Source of the DNA: an uncultured Bacteroidota bacterium
GTDB lineage: Bacteria; Bacteroidota; Bacteroidia; Bacteroidales; UBA12481
Assembly (NCBI GenBank): GCA_903832165.1
Contig: CAILAQ010000263.1
Coordinates: forward strand, 1-6,425
Length of the DNA stretch: 6,425 nt
Direction: 5' to 3'
A program made the translations under genes and the position numbers. Of this stretch, positions 1 to 6,082 are shown piece after piece. Position 1 is the stretch's first letter. Each line of letters starts with the position of its first letter. The notes below the pieces were generated by a model, which was not told the origin of the DNA, did not search any database, and was given only the letters and a program-made list of their open reading frames with translations.

Positions 1-2682
1 ATCAGATTTTGTATAGCCGGCTTTGTAAGCGATAGCCTTCAGTGTTTGGCCAGTGTTCACCTGGACAGGAGCGGAATAGATAATTCCGGTTGATTCGGTT
101 GGCTCAGATCCGTTGGTTGAGTAACGAACAACAGTTCCGGCAGTAGCTCCGCTGATGGTGATTACCTGAGGGCGGTCGATATTACCAGCCGGTGGGTTAA
201 ACGATGGGGTGGCGCATTTCAGGACATAGGATGATGTGGTTACTTCACTGTCGAGAAGACCATCTTTGTAGGCAATTGCTTTAAAATCGGCGCTTGCAGA
301 TAATACGATCGCTACAGTATAAAGAGTACCTGTTGATGCGGTTGGCAGTGTTCCGTTGGTTGTGTAACGGATGCTTGCGCCTTCGGTTGCAGAAGCGATG
401 GTCAGGGACTGGTCGCTGTTATAAGTTCCGGCTGCAGGAGTGAAAATTGGCGAGGCAACGGTTAACAACTGAATATTAAAGGTTCCTGATAAGATAATGC
501 TGTTTGTCAATCCGGCCTTGATGGCAACTGCTTTAATAGTGGCAGTCGAGGCAAGGTTGATCGGAGTTGAGTAAACTGATGATGCAGCAGTAGGAGTAGA
601 TCCATCGGTTGTATAATAGATAGTTGCTCCGCTGGTTGAAGTGCTGATGGTGATATTCTGGATTGTTGTGAAAGAACCAGGTATCGGGCTGAAAGCAGGA
701 GTTGCAACGCGGATAGCGTATACAGCTGAGCTGACATTACTGTCGAGCATGCCTGATTTGTAGGCGATAGCTTTAAGAGTTGCATTTGAGCTAACTGTTA
801 CTGCGCTGGAATAAATTGTTCCAAAAGAAGAAGTTGGGGTTGAACCGTCAGTGGTATAGCGAATAGTTGAACCGCTTGTGGTTGAGCTGATTGATACAGA
901 CTGTTCACCAATATAAGTACCAGCGACTGGTGAAAAAGCAGGAGCGTCAACAGTTACCAGATTGATGGTGAAAGTTGCAGAAGCGACATCGCTGTCGGTC
1001 ATGCCTGATTTGTAAGCAAAAGCTTTTACTGTTAAAGTTGAACCTACTTCGAAAGCACTGCCGTAAACATTTCCGTTAGAAGAGGTAGGAACGCTGCCAT
1101 CGGTAGTGTACCGTATGGTGGCACCGCTGGTGGCAGTAGATAAGGATACACTCTGTGCGGTGGAATAAGTTCCGGTGCTCGGAGTGATCGATGGAGTGAC
1201 AACTTTAATCGCGTAGGCAGCTGAGCTGACATTACTGTCGAGCATGCCTGATTTGTATGCGATAGCTTTAAGAGTTGCATTTGCACTTACTGTTACTGCG
1301 CTTGAATAAACTGTTCCTGAATTGGAAGTCGGAGCAGTTCCGTCGGTCGTGTAACGTATTGAAGCACCGCTTGTGGATGAGCTGATCGATACAGACTGTG
1401 ATGTTGTATAAGTTCCGGCTACCGGAGTGAATGCAGGATCTGCAACAGTAAGGAGGTTGATCGTATAAGTTGCTGAAGATACGCTACTGTCAGTCATGCC
1501 TGATTTATAAGCTATAGCTTTTATCGTGGTTGTTGAAGCGACTGATATGGCAGAGCTGTAAACAGTTCCGGTTGATGAAGTTGGTGTGCTGCCGTCAGTG
1601 GTGTAACGAAAGGATGCCCCTCCGGTTGCGGAAGCCAGGGTAACTGATTGAACGGTATTATAAGTACCGGCTAAAGGGCTGAAGGTTGGTGGATCAACAG
1701 TCAGCTGAATGGTAAAAGTTGCTGAAACGACATCGCTGTTAGCATTTCCGGTTTTATAGGCGATTGCCTTAATGGTAGTTGTAGAAGATACTGTTATAAC
1801 ACTGGAGTAAACGGTTCCTGAAGTTGAGGTTGGGGTAGTTCCGTCGGTAGTATAGCGTATGGATGCAAAAGTAGTTGCTGAGGTAATTGCAACGGTCCTG
1901 GCGATAGCATAAGTTCCGGCTACCGGAGTAAAAGAGGGGGCACCAGCTTTAATCACATAAGCAACAGATGATACGTTACTGTCAGCCATACCGGTTTTGT
2001 AAGCGATAGCTTTCAGAGTGGCATTGGCCGATATGATAATCTCTCCGCTGTAAACTGTTCCTGCTGAGGAGGTTGGCGTGGTTCCATCGGTAGTATATCG
2101 GAAAGAGGCTCCTGAAGTAGTTGAGCTGAGTGTTACAGATTGATCTGTCGCGTAAGTTCCGGCAGAGACGCTGAATGTTGGGGCAGCCGACTGAATATTA
2201 TAGGTTGCGCTGGACACTGTACTGGGCATAATACCTGTTTTAAAGGCTATTGCTTTAATGGTAGTATTTGCAGACACTGAGATGGCTCCGGAATAAAGTG
2301 TTCCTGCGGTTTCAGAAGGAGTAGTTCCATCTGTAGTGTAATTAATAGATGCACCTGATGTGGAGGTCGAAAGTGACACTGACTGTGAAGTAGCGTAAGT
2401 TCCGGCGGCGACACCAAAAGTCGGGGCACCTGCGTAGGTCAGGTTAATAACATACTGAGCTGAGCCAACATTGCTGTCGGAGTAACCGGTAGCATAAGCA
2501 ATTGCTTTCAATGTTTTCGAAGAGCTCACTGCTACGGGCCCGGAATATAAAGTACCGTAAGTTTTTGTAGGGTTCGAACCATCGATTGTATAACGTATAG
2601 CAGCACCGGCAACCAAGACCGAAATACTCACATTTTGAGTAGCCTGATAGGTTCCTGCCACAGGACTGAATACCGGGGTATC
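1..2682 (-). repeat. Tandem array of 11 protein modules (about 243-252 bp each)
   Basis: The Asp, or its replacement, in the YTTDG core falls at residues 64, 148, 229, 310, 393, 477, 558, 642, 723, 806 and 887. The steps are therefore 84, 81, 81, 83, 84, 81, 84, 81, 83 and 81 residues. Length differences come from the linkers: long ones such as INLLTVADP or INLVTVDAP, and short ones such as YAIKVVTP or YAIRVATP. From module 5 onward long and short linkers alternate strictly. Module 11 is cut by the window edge. The first module (YTIDG) and the last two (YTTNG, YSTNG) are the most diverged. Confidence 0.92.
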
Positions 2683-2772
2683 AACCTTTACTGCGAAAGC
2701 AGCAGATGAGAACAGCAGCACTGCGATCATCAGGATAAACGATTTAATCGTACTTGTCATTGTTTGTTTCAT
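1..2772 (-). CDS. Very large secreted tandem-repeat protein with CHB_HEX_C_1-like modules (3' end outside window)
   Basis: I translated this frame in full: it is open for 924 codons from ATG at 2772 to the left edge with no stop. Residues 1-27 form a signal peptide, with a basic start, hydrophobic core ILMIAVLLF and an AFA cut site before V28. The mature chain is at least eleven modules of about 81-84 residues. Each has a P.F.P.aGtY opening, a YTTDG.tPT core and a KAIAYK.G..dSnV ending. This pattern fits the chitobiase/beta-hexosaminidase C-terminal-like (CHB_HEX_C_1, Fn3-like beta-sandwich) family, usually accessory domains of secreted enzymes and surface proteins. No catalytic domain lies in the visible part; an enzyme, adhesin or T9SS sorting domain could follow beyond base 1. 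A second ATG at 2760 could also start it, but 2772 gives the more typical signal peptide. The start is 11 bases after the lipoprotein stop, so the two are probably co-transcribed. Function is unknown; structural or adhesive use is inference. Confidence 0.93.
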   Translation of the reverse strand, partial: MKQTMTSTIKSFILMIAVLLFSSAAFAVKVDTPVFSPVAGTYQATQNVSISVLVAGAAIRYTIDGSNPTKTYGTLYSGPVAVSSSKTLKAIAYATGYSDSNVGSAQYVINLTYAGAPTFGVAAGTYATSQSVSLSTSTSGASINYTTDGTTPSETAGTLYSGAISVSANTTIKAIAFKTGIMPSTVSSATYNIQSAAPTFSVSAGTYATDQSVTLSSTTSGASFRYTTDGTTPTSSAGTVYSGEIIISANATLKAIAYKTGMADSNVSSVAYVIKAGAPSFTPVAGTYAIARTVAITSATTFASIRYTTDGTTPTSTSGTVYSSVITVSSTTTIKAIAYKTGNANSDVVSATFTIQLTVDPPTFSPLAGTYNTVQSVTLASATGGASFRYTTDGSTPTSSTGTVYSSAISVASTTTIKAIAYKSGMTDSSVSSATYTINLLTVADPAFTPVAGTYTTSQSVSISSSTSGASIRYTTDGTAPTSNSGTVYSSAVTVSANATLKAIAYKSGMLDSNVSSAAYAIKVVTPSITPSTGTYSTAQSVSLSTATSGATIRYTTDGSVPTSSNGNVYGSAFEVGSTLTVKAFAYKSGMTDSDVASATFTINLVTVDAPAFSPVAGTYIGEQSVSISSTTSGSTIRYTTDGSTPTSSFGTIYSSAVTVSSNATLKAIAYKSGMLDSNVSSAVYAIRVATPAFSPIPGSFTTIQNITISTSTSGATIYYTTDGSTPTAASSVYSTPINLASTATIKAVAIKAGLTNSIILSGTFNIQLLTVASPIFTPAAGTYNSDQSLTIASATEGASIRYTTNGTLPTASTGTLYTVAIVLSASADFKAIAYKDGLLDSEVTTSSYVLKCATPSFNPPAGNIDRPQVITISGATAGTVVRYSTNGSEPTESTGIIYSAPVQVNTGQTLKAIAYKAGYTKSD
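723..1712 (-). repeat. Higher-order repeat: two-module unit of 495 bp in direct duplicate
   Basis: Bases 723-787 and 1218-1282 are nearly identical, with one mismatch seen in 65 positions. The offset is exactly 495 bp, or 165 codons, which equals one 84-residue plus one 81-residue module. Lower but clear similarity continues past both copies through the next modules at the same offset. This indicates a module pair (residues about 354-518 against 519-683) copied as a unit, or later homogenised by gene conversion. The outer limits given are approximate. Confidence 0.75.
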
Positions 2773-2783
2773 GATTCGGGATT

Positions 2784-3146
2784 TCAATTGAAGTTGTAGG
2801 AAATCGATTTCGATGCCAGCTGAACGTTTACGGACTGGCCGAAGAAACGCAGTGAAACATCTTTAACATAGGAAGGAAGTGTCAGGTGAACAACGTAGGG
2901 TACATTAGCCATCATCAGGCCTTTTTTGTAAACCACGGTTCCATCAGCTGATAGAATCTGAACAACGTGGGTTGAAGTCCCTTTAAGTGTAAAGTCATAA
3001 TCGGCGGTAGTTTTCCAATCGAATGCAGGGGTAATTTTAAGATCATCCATGGTTTGGGGATTGACAGTTGGAAGAACTTCCTTTTGGCATGAACTCATGG
3101 CGGCGAGTGCGACCAAAACTACTAGAAGAATTTTTATTGATTTCAT
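2784..3146 (-). CDS. Small lipoprotein, LruC-type N-terminal domain-like, 120 aa
   Basis: The N-terminus has a short basic start (MKSIK), a hydrophobic core and a lipobox ending AMSSC, so Cys20 is the likely lipidated residue after signal peptidase II cleavage. The residues after it (QKE) loosely resemble the acidic/lysine export signals that send Bacteroidota lipoproteins to the cell surface; that reading is weak. The segment MDDLKITPAFDWKTT (residues 33-47) recalls the N-terminal domain of Bacteroidota LruC-type secreted proteins. The rest looks like alternating beta strands (VVQILSADGTVVYKKG, then VPYVVHLTLP) and suggests one small beta-sandwich. It has no catalytic motif. It ends 11 bases before the giant repeat protein, so it is probably the first gene of a two-gene operon and might anchor or accompany that protein. 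The gene itself is well supported; the family assignment is moderate and the function unknown. Confidence 0.85.
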   Translation of the reverse strand: MKSIKILLVVLVALAAMSSCQKEVLPTVNPQTMDDLKITPAFDWKTTADYDFTLKGTSTHVVQILSADGTVVYKKGLMMANVPYVVHLTLPSYVKDVSLRFFGQSVNVQLASKSISYNFN

Positions 3147-3170
3147 TGACGTTATTATTTACACCAAACA

Positions 3171-3187
3171 ATCAAAGGGCGTGCCAA
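3171..3187 (-). promoter_or_regulatory. Sigma-54-like promoter candidate for the lipoprotein operon
   Basis: The minus strand reads TTGGCACGCCCTTTGAT. Against the sigma-54 consensus YTGGCACGrNNNTTGCW the -24 element is complete and the spacing is right. The -12 element reads TTGAT, so the usually conserved GC is GA, a real weakness. The implied start site lies roughly 15 bases before the lipoprotein ATG. The match is by eye only, and a sigma-54 gene in this genome is assumed. Confidence 0.35.
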
Positions 3188-3238
3188 AACTTTCATTCTT
3201 TTGATTTTCAGCATTTTGATAAAATACGCCCATTCTCA

Positions 3239-3310
3239 TTTTTGCTGTTTTTGAAATATTTTACGTTTTTTGGAATTGAATATCTGTTTTTGGAAGCCTT
3301 TCCTTTTTTT
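3239..3310. other. Phased T-tracts, possible intrinsic DNA curvature
   Basis: T runs of 4-7 bases occur at 3239-3243, 3248-3252, 3259-3262, 3266-3271, 3287-3291 and 3304-3310. Their centres are about 8-10 or 18-20 bases apart, near one or two helical turns. TTTTTGGAA occurs three times (3267, 3287, 3306), and the last two are part of a 13-base direct repeat TTTTTGGAAGCCT. Such phasing is typical of bent DNA. It sits between the two promoter candidates. Confidence 0.45.
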
Positions 3311-3338
3311 GGAAGCCTGTTGATAACTCTAATTCTAC

Positions 3339-3370
3339 CAAAGGTACGGCACAAATCGGCGGAAACCAAT
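3339..3370 (-). promoter_or_regulatory. Bacteroidota-type (-33/-7) promoter candidate
   Basis: On the minus strand an ATTG box (3370-3367) is followed after 20 bases by TACCTTTG (3346-3339). This fits the Bacteroidota primary-sigma pattern TTTG / TAnnTTTG with normal spacing. It would give an untranslated leader of about 185 bases before the lipoprotein start. It competes with, or acts alongside, the sigma-54-like site nearer the gene. Confidence 0.35.
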
Positions 3371-3382
3371 TTTAATTTGGAG

Positions 3383-3414
3383 GTCCCCGTTTCCGGCTCC
3401 GCCTGCACGGGGAC
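3383..3414. repeat. Inverted repeat with 7-bp arms, possible REP-like element
   Basis: GTCCCCG (3383-3389) and CGGGGAC (3408-3414) are perfect inverted arms around an 18-base GC-rich centre, in an otherwise AT-rich stretch. No T run follows on either side, so it does not read as an intrinsic terminator. It may be a dispersed palindromic element or a hairpin in a leader RNA. Confidence 0.5.
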
Positions 3415-3483
3415 GACAGAGGATGAAGGAAGTAAGAATGCCGAGATTCGAAGACCAATTCTGAATGCTGAAGTGGGAGATTC

Positions 3484-3504
3484 AAGTGTACCCGATGTAC
3501 ACTT
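3484..3504. repeat. Perfect 8-bp inverted repeat, operator-like
   Basis: AAGTGTAC (3484-3491), spacer CCGAT, GTACACTT (3497-3504). The 13-base centre-to-centre distance and short spacer look like a dimeric regulator site. It is downstream of pdxH and upstream of the lipoprotein operon promoter candidates. No T run follows, so a terminator role is unlikely. No regulator can be named. Confidence 0.45.
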
Positions 3505-3559
3505 TCTTCTTAAACTTAATTCCTGTAACTAATTTCTGCCTTCTGCCTAATGACTTCAG

Positions 3560-4219
3560 TCAGGGAGCGAGCCGGACGATGCTCCAATTTCCGCACACTT
3601 GTGCGAAAATGACCCGGTCGTGGAGCCGGTCTTCCCCACCCTGCCAGAACTCAAAATACTCAGGAATAACCCTATAACCGCCCCAATTCTCCGGCCTCTT
3701 AATACTCAATTCTTGTAAACCCCGGTTAAAACCGGGGCCTATTGATAGTTCTCCAATTCGCTCAACCAGCCATTGTCGTGAAGGTATTTCCTGGCTCTGC
3801 GGAGATATAGCGGCACTAATTCGGCTCTCTACAGGCCGTGAATCGAAATAAATATCCGATTCCATTTTTGAGACTCTCTCTGTAACGCCCTCAATCCGGA
3901 CCTGACGCTCTAAATCGGGCCAGAAGAAGAGGATAGAAGCGTAAGGGTTAGAAGCTAATTGAAGGCCTTTACGGCTATCGTAGTTGGTGAAAAAAGTTAT
4001 TCCCTGTTCATCGAGCCCTTTCATCAGCACTACCCGGGAGGATGGCCGCAGATCTGTTCCAGTAGTTGACAATATCATGGCCGTGGGCTCAGGGCATTCT
4101 GCCTCCATAGCCTCTTTAATCCATAATTCCAGCTGCTTCAGCGGATCCGTGTTAACCTGCTCTTCCGACAATGTGCCGCGGGAATACTGCTGCCGGATCG
4201 AATGAAAAGGGTTTTGCAT
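3560..4219 (-). CDS. pdxH: Pyridoxamine/pyridoxine 5'-phosphate oxidase, PdxH
   Basis: This cytoplasmic FMN enzyme oxidises pyridoxine or pyridoxamine 5'-phosphate to pyridoxal 5'-phosphate with oxygen, in vitamin B6 synthesis and salvage. Its 219 residues match the usual family length. Family signatures appear in order: RVVLMKG (62-68), FFTNYDSRKG (76-85), FFW (98-100), RQVRIEG (105-111), SRPVESRISAAISPQSQ (127-143), RPENWGGY (175-182), EFWQGG (190-195), RLHDR (198-202), and the terminal RLAP (216-219). These include the FMN phosphate-binding Arg/Lys positions and the substrate-contacting RLHDR segment. The start at 4219 gives the normal short N-terminal lead-in; no Shine-Dalgarno is visible, as is common in Bacteroidota. 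The gene is complete and seems unaffected by the intron about 100 bases upstream. It is not obviously in an operon with its neighbours. Confidence 0.97.
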   Translation of the reverse strand: MQNPFHSIRQQYSRGTLSEEQVNTDPLKQLELWIKEAMEAECPEPTAMILSTTGTDLRPSSRVVLMKGLDEQGITFFTNYDSRKGLQLASNPYASILFFWPDLERQVRIEGVTERVSKMESDIYFDSRPVESRISAAISPQSQEIPSRQWLVERIGELSIGPGFNRGLQELSIKRPENWGGYRVIPEYFEFWQGGEDRLHDRVIFAQVCGNWSIVRLAP

Positions 4220-4221
4220 GA

Positions 4222-4259
4222 GGTAATAACAATCCGGGGGCGTTATTGTTGTTATAACC
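4222..4259. promoter_or_regulatory. Hairpin directly upstream of the pdxH start codon
   Basis: GGTAATAACAAT (4222-4233) pairs with the end of the stretch finishing TTGTTATAACC (4259), giving about 11 pairs with one mismatch around a GC-rich loop. It ends two bases before the pdxH ATG, so in RNA it would cover the ribosome entry region. It could affect translation or simply be a stray palindrome. No known riboswitch pattern is recognised. Confidence 0.4.
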
Positions 4260-4321
4260 AGACCGCAAGGACTGACAAATTACCTACCTGGGCTTCCCTT
4301 TAACAATAAAGAAACTGTCCA

Positions 4322-4367
4322 GTAGAGTAGAGCGGGAAGGGTAAATTCCCTTCCCTACCCCCTCATC
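4322..4367 (-). ncRNA. Group II intron domain VI with branch-point adenosine
   Basis: The minus strand forms a stem from GGGAAGGG and CCCTTCCC around a short loop, followed by GCTCTACTCTAC. The A at 4328 is seven bases from the 3' end, the usual place for the bulged branch-point A. The intron ends with AC at 4323-4322. This domain looks structurally sound. Confidence 0.75.
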
Positions 4368-4400
4368 AATCCGTACGTGCGGTTTTCCCGCATACGGCTT
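4368..4400 (-). ncRNA. Group II intron catalytic domain V, with probable core mutation
   Basis: The minus strand reads AAGCCGTATGCGG, loop GAAAA, CCGCACGTACGGATT. The AGC catalytic triad is present (4399-4397), and the two-base CG bulge lies between CCGCA and TACGG, as expected. In canonical domain V the ends are GAGCCG and CGGTTC, with a conserved G-U wobble. Here the outer pair is A-U and the wobble partner is A, giving a G-A mismatch. The loop is five bases rather than a plain GNRA tetraloop. The canonical comparison is from memory. Confidence 0.8.
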
Positions 4401-4424
4401 TCCTACAAATTTCGTCATTGGCAT

Positions 4425-5624
4425 TCACAATTGAGCAATACGGATAACATATTTTGAAGGGTCAATCAATCCATATTTGGTTGACAAAACCTCAAAGGCC
4501 TTATGTCCATAAAGCCTGCTTTTCCGTTGGCTCTTGCGCGCATAGTACCGATTGAGCCTATCATAAAGGTAAAACCGAAGTCGTCTTTTGCTCACCGCAG
4601 GATAGCTAACTCCCTTTATATCAAAGTAGTTTAACCAACCCCGCTGGATTGTATTTAATCCCTGAGCAACGTCCTTAGCGTTGAGGTGTCCGTGCGTCTG
4701 AAGGAAGTCCTTCACTTTATCCCTGATCTTTTGTTCCGACTTCTTACTCGGCATAATGTTCCAATATTTAGTACTTCTGCCCTTAATATCTCTGTCGTAA
4801 CGAACGGTAAACCCGAGAAAGTTAAAGCTATCTTTCCTTGCATCGATCTGCCGGGTTTTCGATTCATTGATCGTTAACCCCATTCGATCTAACAGGTTTT
4901 TTAGCCTTCCGGTTATTTCTGCCGGTAAAGATCCCCCCATTAACACGAAGTCATCCGCATACCGGACTATTCGAACTCCATATTTACCAAACAAACTTCT
5001 TGAGTTATTTACGATCCTGTCAATCAGGTGGAAGTAAACATTGGCGAGCAGGGGTGATATCACTCCACCCTGTGGTGTTCCATTGGCGTTCTTCTTACCA
5101 CTCGTGTATTTACCGTTTTCACACACCGGAACTTTCAACCATTTGTTGATCAGCTTTAGTATCCGTGGGTCGGCATCATATACCGCTGTCTTGCCTTCTT
5201 TTAGGTTCTCCTGGATCGCTGTCATCGCATCTTTCGAGCTGCGTCCGGGACGAAAACCATAAGAACTCTCTTCGAAGTCTGCTTCATAGATCGGCTCCAG
5301 TATCATTTTACATACCGTCTGCGCTATGCGGTCCCGAACGTGGGCATACCCAGCGGGCGTTCACCTCCGTTTGCTTTTGGGATCATGACCCGATTGACTG
5401 CTTGTGGCTCATAGGTTTGCCCGCACGGTTTTCCATGCTTCTCGTAGCATGTACGGTATGAACATCTTATCATACAGCACGTAAAACTTATAGCTGCGCT
5501 CTTGTTTGGCCTTCTGATATAGTTTCTCTTGCAATGTTTCTACCCTTTCTGCATCCGGTATTTCGCTGCGCCGTCTCTTAAACAGCTCACCTTGTACTCC
5601 TGCTCCAACCTTTTCCTGATTCAT
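4425..5624 (-). pseudogene. ltrA: Group II intron reverse transcriptase/maturase, broken by three lesions
   Basis: An intact version would be an LtrA-type protein that helps the intron RNA fold and copies it into DNA. The N-terminal piece from ATG 5624 (TTG at 5633 is an alternative) has ETLQEKLYQKAK and ends AWKTVRAN, then L and a stop at 5409. Sequence resumes in another frame as TYEPQAVNRVMIPKANGGER, so roughly 40 codons are missing. A second shift near 5338 follows GMPT; adding one G would restore VRDRIAQTVCKMILEPIYEA. The long remaining piece carries SSYGFRPGRSS, GTPQGGVISPLLANVY, the YADD active site, FNFLGF, and the maturase segment LNTIQRGWLNYF. Near 5169, VYDAD runs straight into PRILKL, an in-frame loss of about 23 codons that removes most of RT motif A. 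No endonuclease domain follows. The gene is dead. Confidence 0.93.
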
Positions 5625-6082
5625 GACTATCAATTCGGTCTGGTTTTCATTCTTTGAAACTCTATTTATAGTAATGCCCCTTCGCTCTTTCCGCTTTTAC
5701 CTTTCCGGATGTCTTCACTACTACGGGCATATCCGACTCCCTCAGCAGCAGGCGGACTTCTCCTGCCCTGTTAGGGTCTCCCACGTTCATGCGCTACCTT
5801 CGTACTGCACGCAACATCATCTTACTCCGGGTATCTGATGGTTTGCACGTTGCCGTTGCTTCAACCATCATTTCAGGTTTCATCAACTCTGGAAGACTGA
5901 CCGATACCATAGTGTAACGAAGCCTGACTGATGCAGCTTACACTACCGTTTTGCCCGAGCTTCACAAAGCTCGTTTCCTAACAGTGTGTCGGGCTAACTT
6001 CAACCAGAACGGCAAATTGGGTCGCGAGGTTCTTTCATCCTCATAGGTATTTATTTATATTTACGCACGCCTCGTGGCGCAC
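5625..6082 (-). ncRNA. Group II intron 5' RNA region (domain I and onward, before the reading frame)
   Basis: This 458-base non-coding part of the intron carries GTGCG at its 5' end. It is rich in self-complementary pieces, for example CGAGCTTTGTGAAGCTCG (5969-5952 on the minus strand) and GACCCTAACAGGGC. A candidate exon-binding site 1, CAGAT (5837-5833, intron base about 246), is complementary to the last bases of the 5' exon, ATCTG. Individual subdomain limits were not worked out. Confidence 0.7.

Larger units (their letters stand above)
3147..3559. other. Gene-free stretch between pdxH and the lipoprotein operon
   Basis: I find no convincing gene here. Short open frames on both strands have no family-like composition and owe their Lys/Phe content to A/T tracts. 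The stretch holds promoter candidates, T-tracts and two inverted repeats listed separately, plus a tandem TTCTGCC pair (3534-3547) just downstream of pdxH. I see no classic hairpin-plus-T-run terminator for pdxH. Confidence 0.7.
4322..6082 (-). mobile_element. Degenerate group II intron (about 1.76 kb) inserted in an intergenic palindrome
   Basis: The element begins GTGCG at 6082, the conserved group II 5' end, and finishes CTCTAC at 4322, with the expected AY at the 3' end. In between are a 458-base RNA region before the reading frame, a broken reverse transcriptase/maturase gene, domain V and domain VI. The boundaries are supported independently: joining bases 6083 and 4321 restores an arm that mirrors 6118-6151. 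Another GTGCG at 6068 was considered and set aside for that reason. The encoded protein stops shortly before domain V and has no HNH endonuclease domain. Deletions in the reading frame make the intron shorter than an intact relative would be. It probably no longer moves, and may not splice. Confidence 0.88.

Noticed and set aside
507..2429. Leu/Ser/Gln-rich open frames within the giant repeat gene (e.g. 507-785, 1044-1286, 2247-2429, minus strand).
   Set aside because: They are alternate-frame readings of the repeats; similar peptide strings recur because the DNA repeats, and the true frame is open for 924 codons.
1..2682. Regular repeats as a CRISPR array.
   Set aside because: The period is about 245 bp, repeats are imperfect and coding, and the reading frame is maintained throughout.
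3208..3408. Minus-strand 66-codon frame upstream of the lipoprotein.
   Set aside because: Lys/Asn content comes from A-tracts, it covers the -7 promoter candidate, and it resembles no known family.
3068..3532. Plus-strand open frame of 154 codons.
   Set aside because: It is antisense to the lipoprotein at its start, then runs through T-tracts and inverted repeats, giving Phe-rich low-complexity sequence with no family look.
3551..3562. Palindrome TGACTTCAGTCA over the pdxH stop codon as a terminator.
   Set aside because: The stem is only five pairs with a two-base loop and there is no T run after it.
4276..4307. Possible pdxH promoter: TATTG, 21 bases, then TAATTTG on the minus strand.
   Set aside because: The -7 box lacks one base against TAnnTTTG; too weak to list, although the location is plausible.
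4686..5838. Plus-strand open frames opposite the intron (e.g. 5041-5262, 5165-5461, 5623-5838).
   Set aside because: They are antisense shadows of the RT gene and of structured intron RNA.
6064..6068. Second GTGCG as the intron 5' end.
   Set aside because: Using 6068 would leave extra bases in the exon and break the palindrome arm, whereas 6082 restores it precisely.
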